64,000 bases of DNA, from assembly GCF_051195255.1 (NCBI RefSeq), contig NZ_JBNJLK010000012.1, positions 1 to 64,000 of the forward strand, in the 5' to 3' direction. The notes beneath the pieces are model-generated. The model saw nothing but the letters and a program-made list of their open reading frames with translations. It made no database searches and was not told where the DNA came from. The position numbers and the translations under genes are program-made. Positions 53,238 through 62,327 of this stretch are shown here, one piece after another. Source of the DNA: Falsirhodobacter sp051195255 (GTDB taxonomy: Bacteria > Pseudomonadota > Alphaproteobacteria > Rhodobacterales > Rhodobacteraceae). Every line of letters starts with the position of its first letter. Position 1 is the stretch's first letter.

Positions 53238-54054
53238 CTGTAAGCTTGGCGTGCTGCACAGGCGGGCTTTAGCCTTCCGTTTTGAATGCAATCTCAAAGC
53301 GATCGGTATATATGCCGGCCGCTGCTCACCTGAACGTTATATCTGTTCGGCGTGAGCAACGCTCTTGGGCTTTATCTGCCCAGATCGGGCTGCGGGCCAA
53401 GCGCGCCATCGGCATGCTCTTGAACTCGCCCCTTCCCGTCGATGGAGGGACGCTGCGGCATACATGCAATCTAGCAATAAAAGCCGCCCCCGAAGGGACG
53501 GCAGTTTACTTCCTCACCGGAGGAACAGCAGCGATGGCAGTCGCTGTAATGACCTTATCCTGCCGTCTCCAATCAAGAAACCCTTATGGTGGTCGCGCCC
53601 GCGCATGTGGCAAAGCTGCCGCAAAATGCGCATCAAAGCAGCTGGTATCTCGTCACGAGTCCCAAGGAAACACAGACAGAAAAAGCGACCGGCGGTGTGC
53701 GGGCCTCGATGTACCAGCGCGGTTCGCGGCCTCGGCCACTTAGCGCCTCGCCCTAATCACGCAGGGCTTTATCGCTCTGATCATCCGTAGCTTTCCGCCT
53801 TGTAGCCGATCACTCAACATACGGCGGATTATCATACTTCAGGGGCGTCCACCTATCCAGGTCACCATGCACTGATCACCAGCTCCATTGTCTGAAAGGC
53901 AGCTAGTTTGCAGGGACACTCCTTCTGATAGAGCTTTTGCACGGAAGAGTGGGCAAATTGTCACAGCTTCATTTCAGTTTTTCCACGCGCAAGGTTCGTG
54001 GAGACTCTTCCCAAGGTAGGTAATACGATTTAAGGAATACCTTGAGGTTGTGCC
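53238..54054. other. Long intergenic region with plasmid-backbone remnants
   Basis: About 820 bases without a convincing gene. At 53476-53502 it holds a near-copy of the parB-operon terminator (GCCGTCCC-TTCG-GGGGCGGC on the minus strand), with similarity running on to ttcctcacc, so a duplicated backbone segment is likely. A 56-codon frame at 53586-53756 (MVVAPAHVAKLPQNAHQSSW...) could be a decayed gene. The 300 bases before hxsB contain no recognisable hxsD. Confidence 0.55.
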
Positions 54055-55413
54055 GTGCTTGCGAACGAACCGTCTAGCCGCTTTCTTTCTGACGGCATGT
54101 ATGTTCATGCCGGACCTTATGGTCGACCGCTGGTCACCGACAGTCCCGTATATCGGGATCAGGCTGAGCTGCAGACGCGACAACTTCGTCTGCTGAACGA
54201 ACGGCGCATGCGCCTCAGGCAAAGCGTCCGCAAGACGAGGCCGAATTACTTCATTCTGGTGCCGACCCTGCGATGCAACATCCGTTGCGATTACTGCCAG
54301 GTATCCCGTGTCGCCGAGCACGCGAAAGGCTTCGACTGGGATGAAAGTCTTGCCGAACAGATACTGACTTTCGTTCTGGAAGCCTCGGCTCCTGAAGTCA
54401 CCTTGGAATTTCAGGGTGGCGAGCCGCTCCTCCGTCTGGACATCATTGAGATGTTCCGCGCGCGAATGATCGCAGCGGGCAAATCCGTGAAGATCGTCAT
54501 CTGCACCAATCTCCAGACAGTTTCCGATGCAGCTTGGTCTTTTCTGCAGAAGACGGATGTCTTGATCAGTTCGTCCTTCGACGGAACATGGGCCGCTCAC
54601 GACCAACTGCGGACGCAGGATGCGAAGAAGTTGGAAGATTTTCGTGGCAATCTGGTCAGGGCACTTCAGGAATTTGGAAACGATCGCGTCAGCCTCGTGT
54701 CGACGCTCGATCCCCTCGATCCTCCTCCGGCCTCAGAGATCATCCGAAGTGCCCGCGAGCTTGGCATAAGTGGGCTGTTCCTCCGCCCTATCAATTACCA
54801 AGGTTTTGCCCGCAAGGCCTTCCGGGATGCCAAGGAAGATCAAAGATGGGATCGCTACTATCTGGATTTCATCGATACCCTTATCGCTCACAACCTCCAA
54901 AGCGATACCATTCTCGGAGAATACTACTTCGGCTACATCCTCCGTCGCATTCTGGATCCCAGGCGGGGCGAACACGTGGACCTGCGCAATCCGTCGTGGT
55001 TGGCGCACGACTACCTCGTCATTGACGAGAAAGGAGCGATTTTCCCGACCGACGAGGCCCGCATGCTGTTCAGAACGGGCCAGATCGATCTGCGCGTGGG
55101 CCATGCGGCTATGGGATTGGACCATGAGGTCGTGGATCAGCTCAATGTCCATGCCGACAACCGCTCGGATCCGGATTGCGCGACATGCGTCTATCAATCC
55201 GTCTGCGGCAGGGATCTCGTAGACGACCTGTCAAGGTATGGTCGCATCGACGGTTCACGACACGACACGCGACATTGTCAGCGCCATCTATCGATATTCG
55301 ATCATGTCATGCGCAAGCTTGCCTCCGCCCCGGAAGATGAATTGCACATCATGGGACGCATGGCGGGCCTGAGCTCCCTAGATGCATCCGTCTATCGGGT
55401 GCATCATGGCTAG
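54055..55413 (+). CDS. hxsB: His-Xaa-Ser system radical SAM maturase HxsB
   Basis: A 452-residue radical SAM enzyme. The cluster motif C-x3-C-x2-C is LRCNIRCDYCQ (about 78-88), with FQGGEPLLR as the GGEP motif. The C terminus has auxiliary-cluster cysteines (CATCVYQSVCGRDL). It fits the HxsB maturase of the HXS system, in which two radical SAM enzymes are thought to modify the HxsA repeat protein. The GTG at 54055 is the first start; an ATG at 54097 is possible. It is followed by hxsC with an 8-base overlap. Confidence 0.85.
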   Translation: MLANEPSSRFLSDGMYVHAGPYGRPLVTDSPVYRDQAELQTRQLRLLNERRMRLRQSVRKTRPNYFILVPTLRCNIRCDYCQVSRVAEHAKGFDWDESLAEQILTFVLEASAPEVTLEFQGGEPLLRLDIIEMFRARMIAAGKSVKIVICTNLQTVSDAAWSFLQKTDVLISSSFDGTWAAHDQLRTQDAKKLEDFRGNLVRALQEFGNDRVSLVSTLDPLDPPPASEIIRSARELGISGLFLRPINYQGFARKAFRDAKEDQRWDRYYLDFIDTLIAHNLQSDTILGEYYFGYILRRILDPRRGEHVDLRNPSWLAHDYLVIDEKGAIFPTDEARMLFRTGQIDLRVGHAAMGLDHEVVDQLNVHADNRSDPDCATCVYQSVCGRDLVDDLSRYGRIDGSRHDTRHCQRHLSIFDHVMRKLASAPEDELHIMGRMAGLSSLDASVYRVHHG

Positions 55414-56491
55414 CACGAAGATCGAAGTGCGCGATTTTCCACCCTCCCTTCCCTCCCTCATCCGCCTCGGAACGGCGGAACAGGCCGGCAGGGTGCCCGC
55501 CGCCGGCCTGATCTATCGGGATACTTCGAGCGCGTGGTTCCAGATGAACAGCGAGACCTTCGAGGTTCGGACATCCGACGTCGATCAACTCATTGGCGAC
55601 GTCATTTTGGTCAATCCGCACCGTGGAACCGCCGAAAGGATCATCCGGCAACAATCGGCCCACAATACGTTGCTCGTGACTGAGCGATGCGATCAGCTCT
55701 GTGTCATGTGTTCGCAGCCCCCGAAGGAGTATGAGCTCGACCTGTTCGAAGTTTACGAGGCGGCACTGGAACACGCACCGCAGGATGCCGTGATCGGTAT
55801 TTCCGGGGGCGAACCTCTTCTTTACAAAGAACGGGTCTTCAGCTTGATCGAACAAGCGGCCATCCGTCGCCCGGATCTCGGGTTCCATATTCTCACCAAT
55901 GCCCAGCATCTCGAAGACTCGGACATGGCCAAGCTTCGAAGCCTCCCCCACGAGCGTTTGCGCTTCGCCGTTCCGCTCTATGCGTCGGACTCGCAAGTCC
56001 ATGATGAGATCGTCGGCAAGCAAGGTGCCTTCGATCGGCTTCTTTCCGGCATCTCGACGCTAATGGCGGCCGGTGCGGAAATCGAAATCAGAACCGTGAT
56101 CATGCGCTCGAATGCCGGATTACTCGCCGACTTGGCGCACTTCCTCAGTTGGAACATGCCGGATATCGACCACTGGGCGATCATGCAGATGGAATACATC
56201 GGCTTCGCGAAAAAAAATTGGGCCTCGCTTTTCTTCGACCATTCGGTGAACGCCGCACCACTCCGCGATGCGATCGCCATTGCCGAGCAGCATGGCATAA
56301 CGTGCCGGCTCTACAATACGCCTTTGTGCACGCTTCCTGAAGACCTCCGCACCCGTGCGCCTCGGACAATATCGGATTGGAAACAGTCTTACTTCCCCCA
56401 GTGCGGGACATGCAGCAAAAAGCAGGACTGCAGCGGGGTCTTCGCTTGGGCAAAACCGGAACACTCATTCAGCATCATGGAGCCGCTATGA
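55406..56491 (+). CDS. hxsC: His-Xaa-Ser system radical SAM maturase HxsC
   Basis: A 361-residue radical SAM enzyme. Cluster motif: TERCDQLCVMCSQPP (C-x3-C-x2-C, ~95-105), with ISGGEPLLY downstream. C-terminal cysteines (CGTCSKKQDCSG) suggest an auxiliary cluster. The start at 55406 overlaps hxsB and the stop overlaps hxsA by 4 bases, so the three genes are translationally coupled. The ATG at 55382 is an alternative. Confidence 0.85.
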   Translation: MASTKIEVRDFPPSLPSLIRLGTAEQAGRVPAAGLIYRDTSSAWFQMNSETFEVRTSDVDQLIGDVILVNPHRGTAERIIRQQSAHNTLLVTERCDQLCVMCSQPPKEYELDLFEVYEAALEHAPQDAVIGISGGEPLLYKERVFSLIEQAAIRRPDLGFHILTNAQHLEDSDMAKLRSLPHERLRFAVPLYASDSQVHDEIVGKQGAFDRLLSGISTLMAAGAEIEIRTVIMRSNAGLLADLAHFLSWNMPDIDHWAIMQMEYIGFAKKNWASLFFDHSVNAAPLRDAIAIAEQHGITCRLYNTPLCTLPEDLRTRAPRTISDWKQSYFPQCGTCSKKQDCSGVFAWAKPEHSFSIMEPL

Positions 56492-57075
56492 AAAAGTTCT
56501 TGATCCCCTCGCTTGCCGCGGCAGGTTTTCTCATTCCGAACACCGGCAAGGCCACGAGCTTCATACCTGCCATGCAGGATGATGACGGTCTCTCGAACTT
56601 CACACAGCGGTTGGCCCTTCAGCACGAGTTCACGCTGGCGGCCCACCGATCGCACTCGTCGCACAGGTCCCACTCCTCGCATTCCTCCCACCGCTCCTCA
56701 TCCGGCGGAGGATACTCCTATTCGGCACCGCGCACTCCGTCGTATACGGCTCCTCGCGCACCATCTTACACGCCTCCGAGCAACCCCTCGGCCCGCCCCA
56801 CGCCATCCGCGCCGCTCTACGCTCCCACGCCCTCAGCTCCCACCACGCCTTCTACCCCTCGGGTGCTGCCCGGCAATTCTGCCAAATTCACCGAGATCGT
56901 CAGGCGGGTGCAGACTGCTCTGTTCTCTTATGGCTATTACAGTGGACCTATCGACGGGATCATCGGCCCCGCATCTCGCTCAGCGCTCACTCGCTTCCAA
57001 ACCGACTATTCCTTGAACGTGACGGGAACGATCACACCGGAAGTCCTAGATGCGTTCGGCATAACGGCGAGGTGA
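56488..57075 (+). CDS. hxsA: His-Xaa-Ser repeat protein HxsA (exported, with peptidoglycan-binding domain)
   Basis: A 195-residue exported protein. The N terminus has a signal-like segment (MKKFLIPSLAAAGFLI). Six tandem His-x-Ser units run at about 53-70 (HRS HSS HRS HSS HSS HRS), then a Pro/Ser/Thr/Ala-rich linker (80-125) and a peptidoglycan-binding-type domain (about 130-195: YGYYSGPIDGIIGPASRSAL). The repeats are the expected substrate of HxsB and HxsC. No hxsD gene is found next to it. The product is probably attached to the cell wall or periplasm. Confidence 0.9.
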   Translation: MKKFLIPSLAAAGFLIPNTGKATSFIPAMQDDDGLSNFTQRLALQHEFTLAAHRSHSSHRSHSSHSSHRSSSGGGYSYSAPRTPSYTAPRAPSYTPPSNPSARPTPSAPLYAPTPSAPTTPSTPRVLPGNSAKFTEIVRRVQTALFSYGYYSGPIDGIIGPASRSALTRFQTDYSLNVTGTITPEVLDAFGITAR

Positions 57076-57387
57076 ATGTCGGGAGAGGATTGAAATGAGC
57101 CTAAGTGGTGCGATCGTCTTTTTTGAGGGCTAAGAAGCGCGCCACTGGTGAGTTGCTTTGGGAATAGGCTGACATTCTAATGCCGCAGGTTGAGCGAAAT
57201 TTCTTGGCAAAAAAAGCCGTTCAGCGCTTGTCCGCGCGGTTTGGCTTGTGACTGAAGCTGAGCAACAGAAGGCTGAAGGCTTACGGCAGCCTAAGTGAAT
57301 GATCGTCAGAAATCGCCGGGCTTGAGATGCTGTTGCGCAAGCCCGCTGCACGCGTTTCCACAGGTAGTTCAGCATTGATGAAGATTG
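57076..57387. other. Intergenic region before the CBASS operon
   Basis: About 310 bases with no supported gene. It probably carries the end of the hxs transcript and the CBASS promoter. No clear terminator hairpin or operator was found. Confidence 0.4.
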
Positions 57388-58656
57388 ATGGCGCCCGATC
57401 CATTGAAGAACCTCGCCGTCGAGAACAAATCCAGAATGGAAAAGTTTACCATGACCACCAAGAGCGCCGACGAATACCTTGCTGCACTGGCTGACGCGCT
57501 CGCGATCAGCGAGACGCGCTACGATCAAGCCTGCCGGAGCTACGCTTCGCTCGGAGCTTGGTTGCATCGCCCGGACTCGACCGTTCTGCGCTACGACCCG
57601 CAGATCTACGTGCAGGGGTCCTTCCGTCTCGGCACGGCGATCCGGCCGCTGAACGACGAAGAGGAATATGACGTCGACTCAGTGTGCGAGCTGCGCCTGC
57701 TCGCCACGGTCGACCTCAGCCAGAAGGCTTTGAAGAAGCTCGTTGGCGACGAGATCAAAGCGTACCGCGTCGCGCAGAGCATGGTAAAGCCCGTGACAGA
57801 GGGTAAGCGTTGCTGGGTGTTGTCCTACTCCGACGGTGCGCAGTTCCACATGGACATCGTGCCGGCGGTTCCGAATAACTCGCGCCAGAAGCTGCTGCTA
57901 GAGGCACGCGGCCTCGACACGCGTTGGTCGGAGACGGCCATCGTCATCACCGACGTGCGGTCGCCGACTTACGAGCACATCTCCGACGACTGGCAGCGGT
58001 CCAATCCCAAGGGATACGCGAAGTGGTTCCAGCTGCGCATGGGGCCGATCTTCAAGCGGAAGCGACGTGCGATCGCGGAATCGGTGCGCGCTAGCGTCGA
58101 GGACATCCCGGAATACCGCGTGCGGACGCCGCTCCAGTCCGCGATCATGATCCTGAAGCGTCACCGCGACGGCATGTTCGTCGACCGGTACGAGGAGCGG
58201 CCGATCTCGGTTATCATCACGACGCTGGCCGCGCACGCCTACAACGGCGAGGAGAAAATCTCTAACGCGCTGTACGCGATACTGGCGAACATGGACCGCT
58301 TCATCGAGCGCGACGGACGGACCCTCATCATTCGGAACCCATCCGATCCGCTCGAGAACTTCGCCGATAAGTGGCCGACGCATCCCGAGCGGCAGGATGC
58401 GTTCTTCGAGTGGCTCGCGCAGGCGCGGCAAGACTTCGGGCAGCTGGCGCAGCAAGTGGAGCGTCGCCGACTCGTCGAGAGCGTCGCGCCTCGGATGGGT
58501 GCCATCGCCGAGAAGGCGGCCGCCCGCATGGACCCTCCCTCGGGCAGCATGCTCCGCCCGGCCGCCTCGGCCGCGATCATCGGGACGGGCGCGGCGAGCG
58601 CCCCCGCCTTCCCGAACACCCGCCGCGAGCCGACCTCCCCCAAGGGCTTCGCTTGA
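57388..58656 (+). CDS. CBASS CD-NTase (cGAS/DncV-like nucleotidyltransferase)
   Basis: A 422-residue nucleotidyltransferase. It has the GS motif QGSFRLGTAIRP (about 66-77), the metal Asp pair in EEYDVDSVCEL and the third Asp in FHMDIVPA. The C-terminal ~60 residues are Ala/Pro-rich. On phage infection such enzymes make a cyclic oligonucleotide that activates the effector. The start is uncertain: 57388 is the longest ATG, while 57436 or 57451 (MTTKSADEYLAAL) fits related proteins better. It is the first gene of a four- or five-gene operon. Confidence 0.9.
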   Translation: MAPDPLKNLAVENKSRMEKFTMTTKSADEYLAALADALAISETRYDQACRSYASLGAWLHRPDSTVLRYDPQIYVQGSFRLGTAIRPLNDEEEYDVDSVCELRLLATVDLSQKALKKLVGDEIKAYRVAQSMVKPVTEGKRCWVLSYSDGAQFHMDIVPAVPNNSRQKLLLEARGLDTRWSETAIVITDVRSPTYEHISDDWQRSNPKGYAKWFQLRMGPIFKRKRRAIAESVRASVEDIPEYRVRTPLQSAIMILKRHRDGMFVDRYEERPISVIITTLAAHAYNGEEKISNALYAILANMDRFIERDGRTLIIRNPSDPLENFADKWPTHPERQDAFFEWLAQARQDFGQLAQQVERRRLVESVAPRMGAIAEKAAARMDPPSGSMLRPAASAAIIGTGAASAPAFPNTRREPTSPKGFA

Positions 58657-60368
58657 TCTGGTGGGGCGAGCAGCCCGGCCGCGCCCACTCCGAGCGGAAC
58701 GCGATCGGCGATCTCGCCGAGAATAGTCCCTGGCTGGCCAACGTCGAGATGCGTCTCGCCGGCACCCAACTGGCGTTTGACTTCGAACTCGAAGTCGGCG
58801 AGCGCACAATACCGCTGACGCTCGTCTACCCCGACTTCTTCCCGGACGCGGCACCTTCCATGCTAACGCGAAACCGCGAGCTGCTGTCCGGTCACCAATA
58901 CGGCCCGTCGGGGGAACTCTGCTTGGAGCATCGGCCGGACAACTGGACACCCGACGTCACCGGCGCGATGATGATCGAGAGTGCGCACCGCCTGCTGTCG
59001 TCAGAGGACGAGACCGGGCGGCCAGCCCCTGCCGACCACCGGACGACGCGGGCGCAGTGGATGCGACACTCGGCGTTCCGCTTCCTGTTCTCCCAGGACA
59101 CGCTAACCGGGCTGGGGTCGATGGCCGAAGGCCAAGTCGCCGAGGGGCAGATGCAGGAGCAGGACGTCGCTGGCACCTACGTGGCACAGCTGTCCAGGAT
59201 CGGTACGGCGGACGCACCCCTGTGGTCGGAAACAAAGAACCGCGGCGGGGAAGTGCGGTCTTTTCCGGCGGTCGTGGTGCGCGTGCCGGCAGGCGGCTGC
59301 CGCGCTTTAAAGGATTTCGACGAGTTCAAGGCGCTGCTTTGGGCGCATGGCCACTCGGGCCTCGCGATGGAACTCAAGGACGGCTCAGACCTGATCGGCA
59401 TCGTGTTGTTCGACGGACAGCGCATTCACGTCCCGATGGTGTTCGGCGACCCGGGCGCGCGGAAGCTGATCAGCTATGACCCGGTATTCGCCGAAGCGGA
59501 CGGCGTCAGGCTCGACCCCGAATACGAGCGGCTCAAGACGTCCAAGGTCGCGATTGTCGGCTGCGGCTCGGTGGGTTCGAAGGTGGCCGTGCAACTCGCC
59601 CGGTCGGGAGTGGGCAGATTCGTGCTCGTCGATGGCGACGTGTTGTCGGCGGGCAACCTCGTTCGCAACGAACTCGACTGGCGCTCGGTCGGGGTCCATA
59701 AGGCACCGGCACTCGGAGCGCGGCTGATGGAGGTCAACGCCGACTGCACCTTCACCGCCCGCACGAACCCACTTGGCGGACAAGAGAGCGGCGCGATGGC
59801 CGCCGCGACGATGGCGGCGATCGAGACGTGCGACCTTATCATCGACGCAACCGCCGATCCCGGCGTTTTCAACCTGTGCTCCGCAATCGCTCGCCGCGCT
59901 GAGAAGCCGATGTGCTGGGCGCAGGTGTTCGGCGGCGGCGCCGGCGGTATCGTCGTGCGGCTACGGCCCGATCTTGACCCGACACCGCTGACGGCGCGGC
60001 AGAGGATCGAGGCCTGGTATTCTGAGCAGGGCGTCGACTGGCCCGACAACGGATCGGCGAAGCCATACGAGAACACCGGCGCCGAAAGCGTCCCACTGAT
60101 TGCCGACGACGCCGACGTCGCCGTCATCGCTTCGCATCTGTCGCGCTTCGCGATCGACGTGCTCGCCCGGCCCGAGGCGACGGCCTTCCCCTACTCCGCC
60201 TACGTGATCGGGCTCAGTGACCGATGGCTGTTCACCGCCCCGTTCGACGTCCGTCCGATTGACCTTGGCGTAAGTGATGCCTGGGGTACGGAGCCGGGGA
60301 CAGCCGACATCGCGGCACTCAAGGAGCTTCTGGCAAACCTGACCACGAAGACGAATGATGAGGATTGA
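58653..60368 (+). CDS. cap2: CBASS Cap2, E1-E2 fusion
   Basis: A 571-residue protein starting from a TTG at 58653 that overlaps the CD-NTase stop, with AAGGG 7 bases upstream. The N-terminal E2-like domain has the catalytic Cys in SGELCLEHRPDNW (about 85-97). The C-terminal ThiF/E1 domain has VGCGSVGSKVAVQLA and VDGDVLSAGNLVRNEL, with a candidate active Cys in PMCWAQVFGG. Cap2 conjugates the CD-NTase C terminus to target molecules to prime the system. A longer frame reaches to 58371 but runs inside the CD-NTase gene. Confidence 0.88.
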   Translation: MIWWGEQPGRAHSERNAIGDLAENSPWLANVEMRLAGTQLAFDFELEVGERTIPLTLVYPDFFPDAAPSMLTRNRELLSGHQYGPSGELCLEHRPDNWTPDVTGAMMIESAHRLLSSEDETGRPAPADHRTTRAQWMRHSAFRFLFSQDTLTGLGSMAEGQVAEGQMQEQDVAGTYVAQLSRIGTADAPLWSETKNRGGEVRSFPAVVVRVPAGGCRALKDFDEFKALLWAHGHSGLAMELKDGSDLIGIVLFDGQRIHVPMVFGDPGARKLISYDPVFAEADGVRLDPEYERLKTSKVAIVGCGSVGSKVAVQLARSGVGRFVLVDGDVLSAGNLVRNELDWRSVGVHKAPALGARLMEVNADCTFTARTNPLGGQESGAMAAATMAAIETCDLIIDATADPGVFNLCSAIARRAEKPMCWAQVFGGGAGGIVVRLRPDLDPTPLTARQRIEAWYSEQGVDWPDNGSAKPYENTGAESVPLIADDADVAVIASHLSRFAIDVLARPEATAFPYSAYVIGLSDRWLFTAPFDVRPIDLGVSDAWGTEPGTADIAALKELLANLTTKTNDED

Positions 60369-60816
60369 GATCACGCCGGACGTCAAGGTCACGCTCAAGC
60401 GCTCGCTTCGCGCCGCCGGTCGGCGCGAGATCGGCGGGGTGCTTATGGGCGAGCAGATCGAACCGGGCCACTTCCGCGTCGTAGACCTGTCTGTCGACAA
60501 CGAAACTGGGAGCCGCGCGCACTTCGTGCGGAGCCCTGAAGCGCACGCCGACGCGCTAGACGCGTTTTTCCGTCGAACGGAGAACGAATACGAACGATTC
60601 AACTACTTGGGCGAGTGGCACTCCCACCCGCAATTCCCCGTTACGCCCAGCGTCCAAGACGCGGCGTCGATGCTCGACCTAGTCCACGGCGAGCGCGACA
60701 TCGACTTCGCGGTGCTACTCATCGTGAGGCTCGACTGGTGGCGATGGATCGCCAGCTCGTGCACCCTGTTTCACCGCGGCCACCAGCAGTCCGCTGTCGA
60801 GATTTTGGAGAGATGA
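60355..60816 (+). CDS. cap3: CBASS Cap3, JAB/MPN metalloprotease
   Basis: A 153-residue JAMM isopeptidase. The conserved Glu is in RREIGGVLMG, the HxH pair in GEWHSHPQFP, and the Ser/Asp in TPSVQDAASM. Cap3 cleaves CD-NTase conjugates made by Cap2. The ATG at 60355 overlaps the cap2 end by 14 bases; the stop overlaps the effector start by 4 bases. Confidence 0.92.
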   Translation: MMRIEITPDVKVTLKRSLRAAGRREIGGVLMGEQIEPGHFRVVDLSVDNETGSRAHFVRSPEAHADALDAFFRRTENEYERFNYLGEWHSHPQFPVTPSVQDAASMLDLVHGERDIDFAVLLIVRLDWWRWIASSCTLFHRGHQQSAVEILER

Positions 60817-61889
60817 CCATGCTCAACCATTTCCTGCGCTCGCTGATCGACTGGGTGTTCAGGCGGCAGTCCGTCGGCGCCTCCCTGATCAAGGTCGGCG
60901 TCCCGCTGTACGCACTGGTCCTTGCCAGCCTGACCATCGGTGTCAGGATCCCCACCAAAGACGGCCCGTTCGTCTTCTCATGGGATACCTCTGGTGGCGC
61001 CGCCGCGCTAAGCTGGGGCGTTTTCATTGTCGCCACGGTCATCGTGCTGACGGGCCTGTTGCTGGTCGTCCGCGACGTCCGCCGCGAAAACCGCAAGAAG
61101 GTCATCGTCATAGAGGCGCGCGGCCTTCGCGACTGGCAGGGCGAGCCGCTGGAGAAGACGATCCCCATCTCGGTGCCGGGACGGCGCGACCCGTTCGTCG
61201 TCGATGTCCGGCAGGGGCTGGTCGACGGGCAGATCGTGAGCGCGGAACGCTCCCTGCAGAAGCTGAACGGTGTGCCCGACGACATCGCCCGCCGGACCGT
61301 CGGCACCAATCGGGCCGACGTCTCCTTCGCGCTCGGCGGCCTGGCTCCCGTTCCCCTCCTCTTCTTGCTTGGCGTGATTGTTGACGACGAGCACCGCACT
61401 CTGTTCATGGATTGGGACCGCAAAGCGCACACCTGGCGACCGCTCGACGAGGACGACGACGGGAGGCGCTTCGACGTCATCGGACTCGGCGCAGTCGCCG
61501 GCGGCACCACCCGCGCCGCGCTCTGCATCTCCGCCTCCTATGACGTGCTTGACTCCGACGTGCGCCTAGTCGAGCCGACCGCGCCGATCATTCGGATGGA
61601 CCTGCAGGACCGATCGACTGCGTCGCATTGGTCGGATGCGAAACAGCAGCAACTTGCCCAGCAGTTTCTCGACACGGTCATGGCGCTCTCACGGCAGGGC
61701 GTCACCGATATCGCGCTGTTCCTCGCGGCGCCAGCCAGCCTTTCGCTCAGGTTCGGGACCGTCTATGACAAGCGCAACCTACCGGGCGTGACCGTGAACC
61801 AGTTCGAGCAAGCGGACGCGCGAAAGTTTCCGTGGGCAGTTCGCATGCCGGTCGCGGGTCTGGCTACCCCTGAGCTGGTGCAGCGCTGA
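60813..61889 (+). CDS. CBASS 2TM-SAVED effector (Cap14-like)
   Basis: A 358-residue effector. Two membrane segments (about 27-45, VPLYALVLASLTIGVRI, and 62-84, LSWGVFIVATVIVLTGLLLVV) are followed by a SAVED domain (about 110-358) that would bind the cyclic nucleotide: ALCISASYDVLDSDVR, IALFLAAPASLSLRFG. Activation would disrupt the inner membrane and halt the phage. The start at 60813 overlaps the cap3 stop by 4 bases. Confidence 0.85.
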   Translation: MTMLNHFLRSLIDWVFRRQSVGASLIKVGVPLYALVLASLTIGVRIPTKDGPFVFSWDTSGGAAALSWGVFIVATVIVLTGLLLVVRDVRRENRKKVIVIEARGLRDWQGEPLEKTIPISVPGRRDPFVVDVRQGLVDGQIVSAERSLQKLNGVPDDIARRTVGTNRADVSFALGGLAPVPLLFLLGVIVDDEHRTLFMDWDRKAHTWRPLDEDDDGRRFDVIGLGAVAGGTTRAALCISASYDVLDSDVRLVEPTAPIIRMDLQDRSTASHWSDAKQQQLAQQFLDTVMALSRQGVTDIALFLAAPASLSLRFGTVYDKRNLPGVTVNQFEQADARKFPWAVRMPVAGLATPELVQR

Positions 61890-62002
61890 TGCCCGACACA
61901 CCCGTGCCGGTGGCCCCGGCGATCAACGTCGCGAAGCTCGGCCACTCGATGATCGACCTGGCTTCTGCCGAGTTCACCCGCGACGCGATACGGGGTCGGT
62001 AG
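61889..62002 (+). CDS. 37-codon ORF overlapping the CBASS effector stop
   Basis: The ATG at 61889-61891 shares its A with the effector TGA, the same stop-start overlap as elsewhere in this operon. The product is MPDTPVPVAPAINVAKLGHS, then a short hydrophilic tail ending RDAIRGR. It has no known family. Tight coupling suggests it may be translated. It could be a small regulator, antitoxin-like protein or chance frame. Confidence 0.35.
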   Translation: MPDTPVPVAPAINVAKLGHSMIDLASAEFTRDAIRGR

Positions 62003-62327
62003 CCTAGAGGCGGTTGGCTGACCAAACATCTACCCTTACACTTGACCCCACCGTCCGGTCAGTTCAGATGAGGGACGATCATTACGGTCGGCGCGAATAA
62101 AAATGCATATTGCGATGCCATAAATTCGCCTATACCCATACCCGATTCTCAGGGTTACCCCCCTACCCGAAAACCTCGCACCTAAGTACCGTAACTCCCG
62201 AAGCACCCATATGGAGTAGCGGAATAACGTAAGTCGGGTGTACTCGAAAATCCGGTAGCGCCAACTGCGGTTGACGCATTGTAGCCTGTTCTGGGCCTGA
62301 ATAGAGAAAGCTCTAGGAGGCCCCGAT
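62003..62327. other. Intergenic region before the HTH-DUF3800 pair
   Basis: About 325 bases of unusually low GC for this window (for example ataaaaatgcatattgcg near 62096), rich in CCC runs (tacccatacccg; tacccccctacccg). No gene is seen. It presumably holds the promoter of 62328; TAGGAGG sits 8 bases before that ATG. The composition change suggests a separate acquisition. Confidence 0.45.

Noticed and set aside
53282..53743. 153-codon frame in the long intergenic region
   Set aside because: No domain, and it crosses the copied terminator hairpin, so it is unlikely to be coding.
57898..58950. 350-codon minus-strand frame over the CD-NTase/Cap2 junction
   Set aside because: Arg-rich shadow frame; the plus-strand genes have catalytic motifs and coupled starts.
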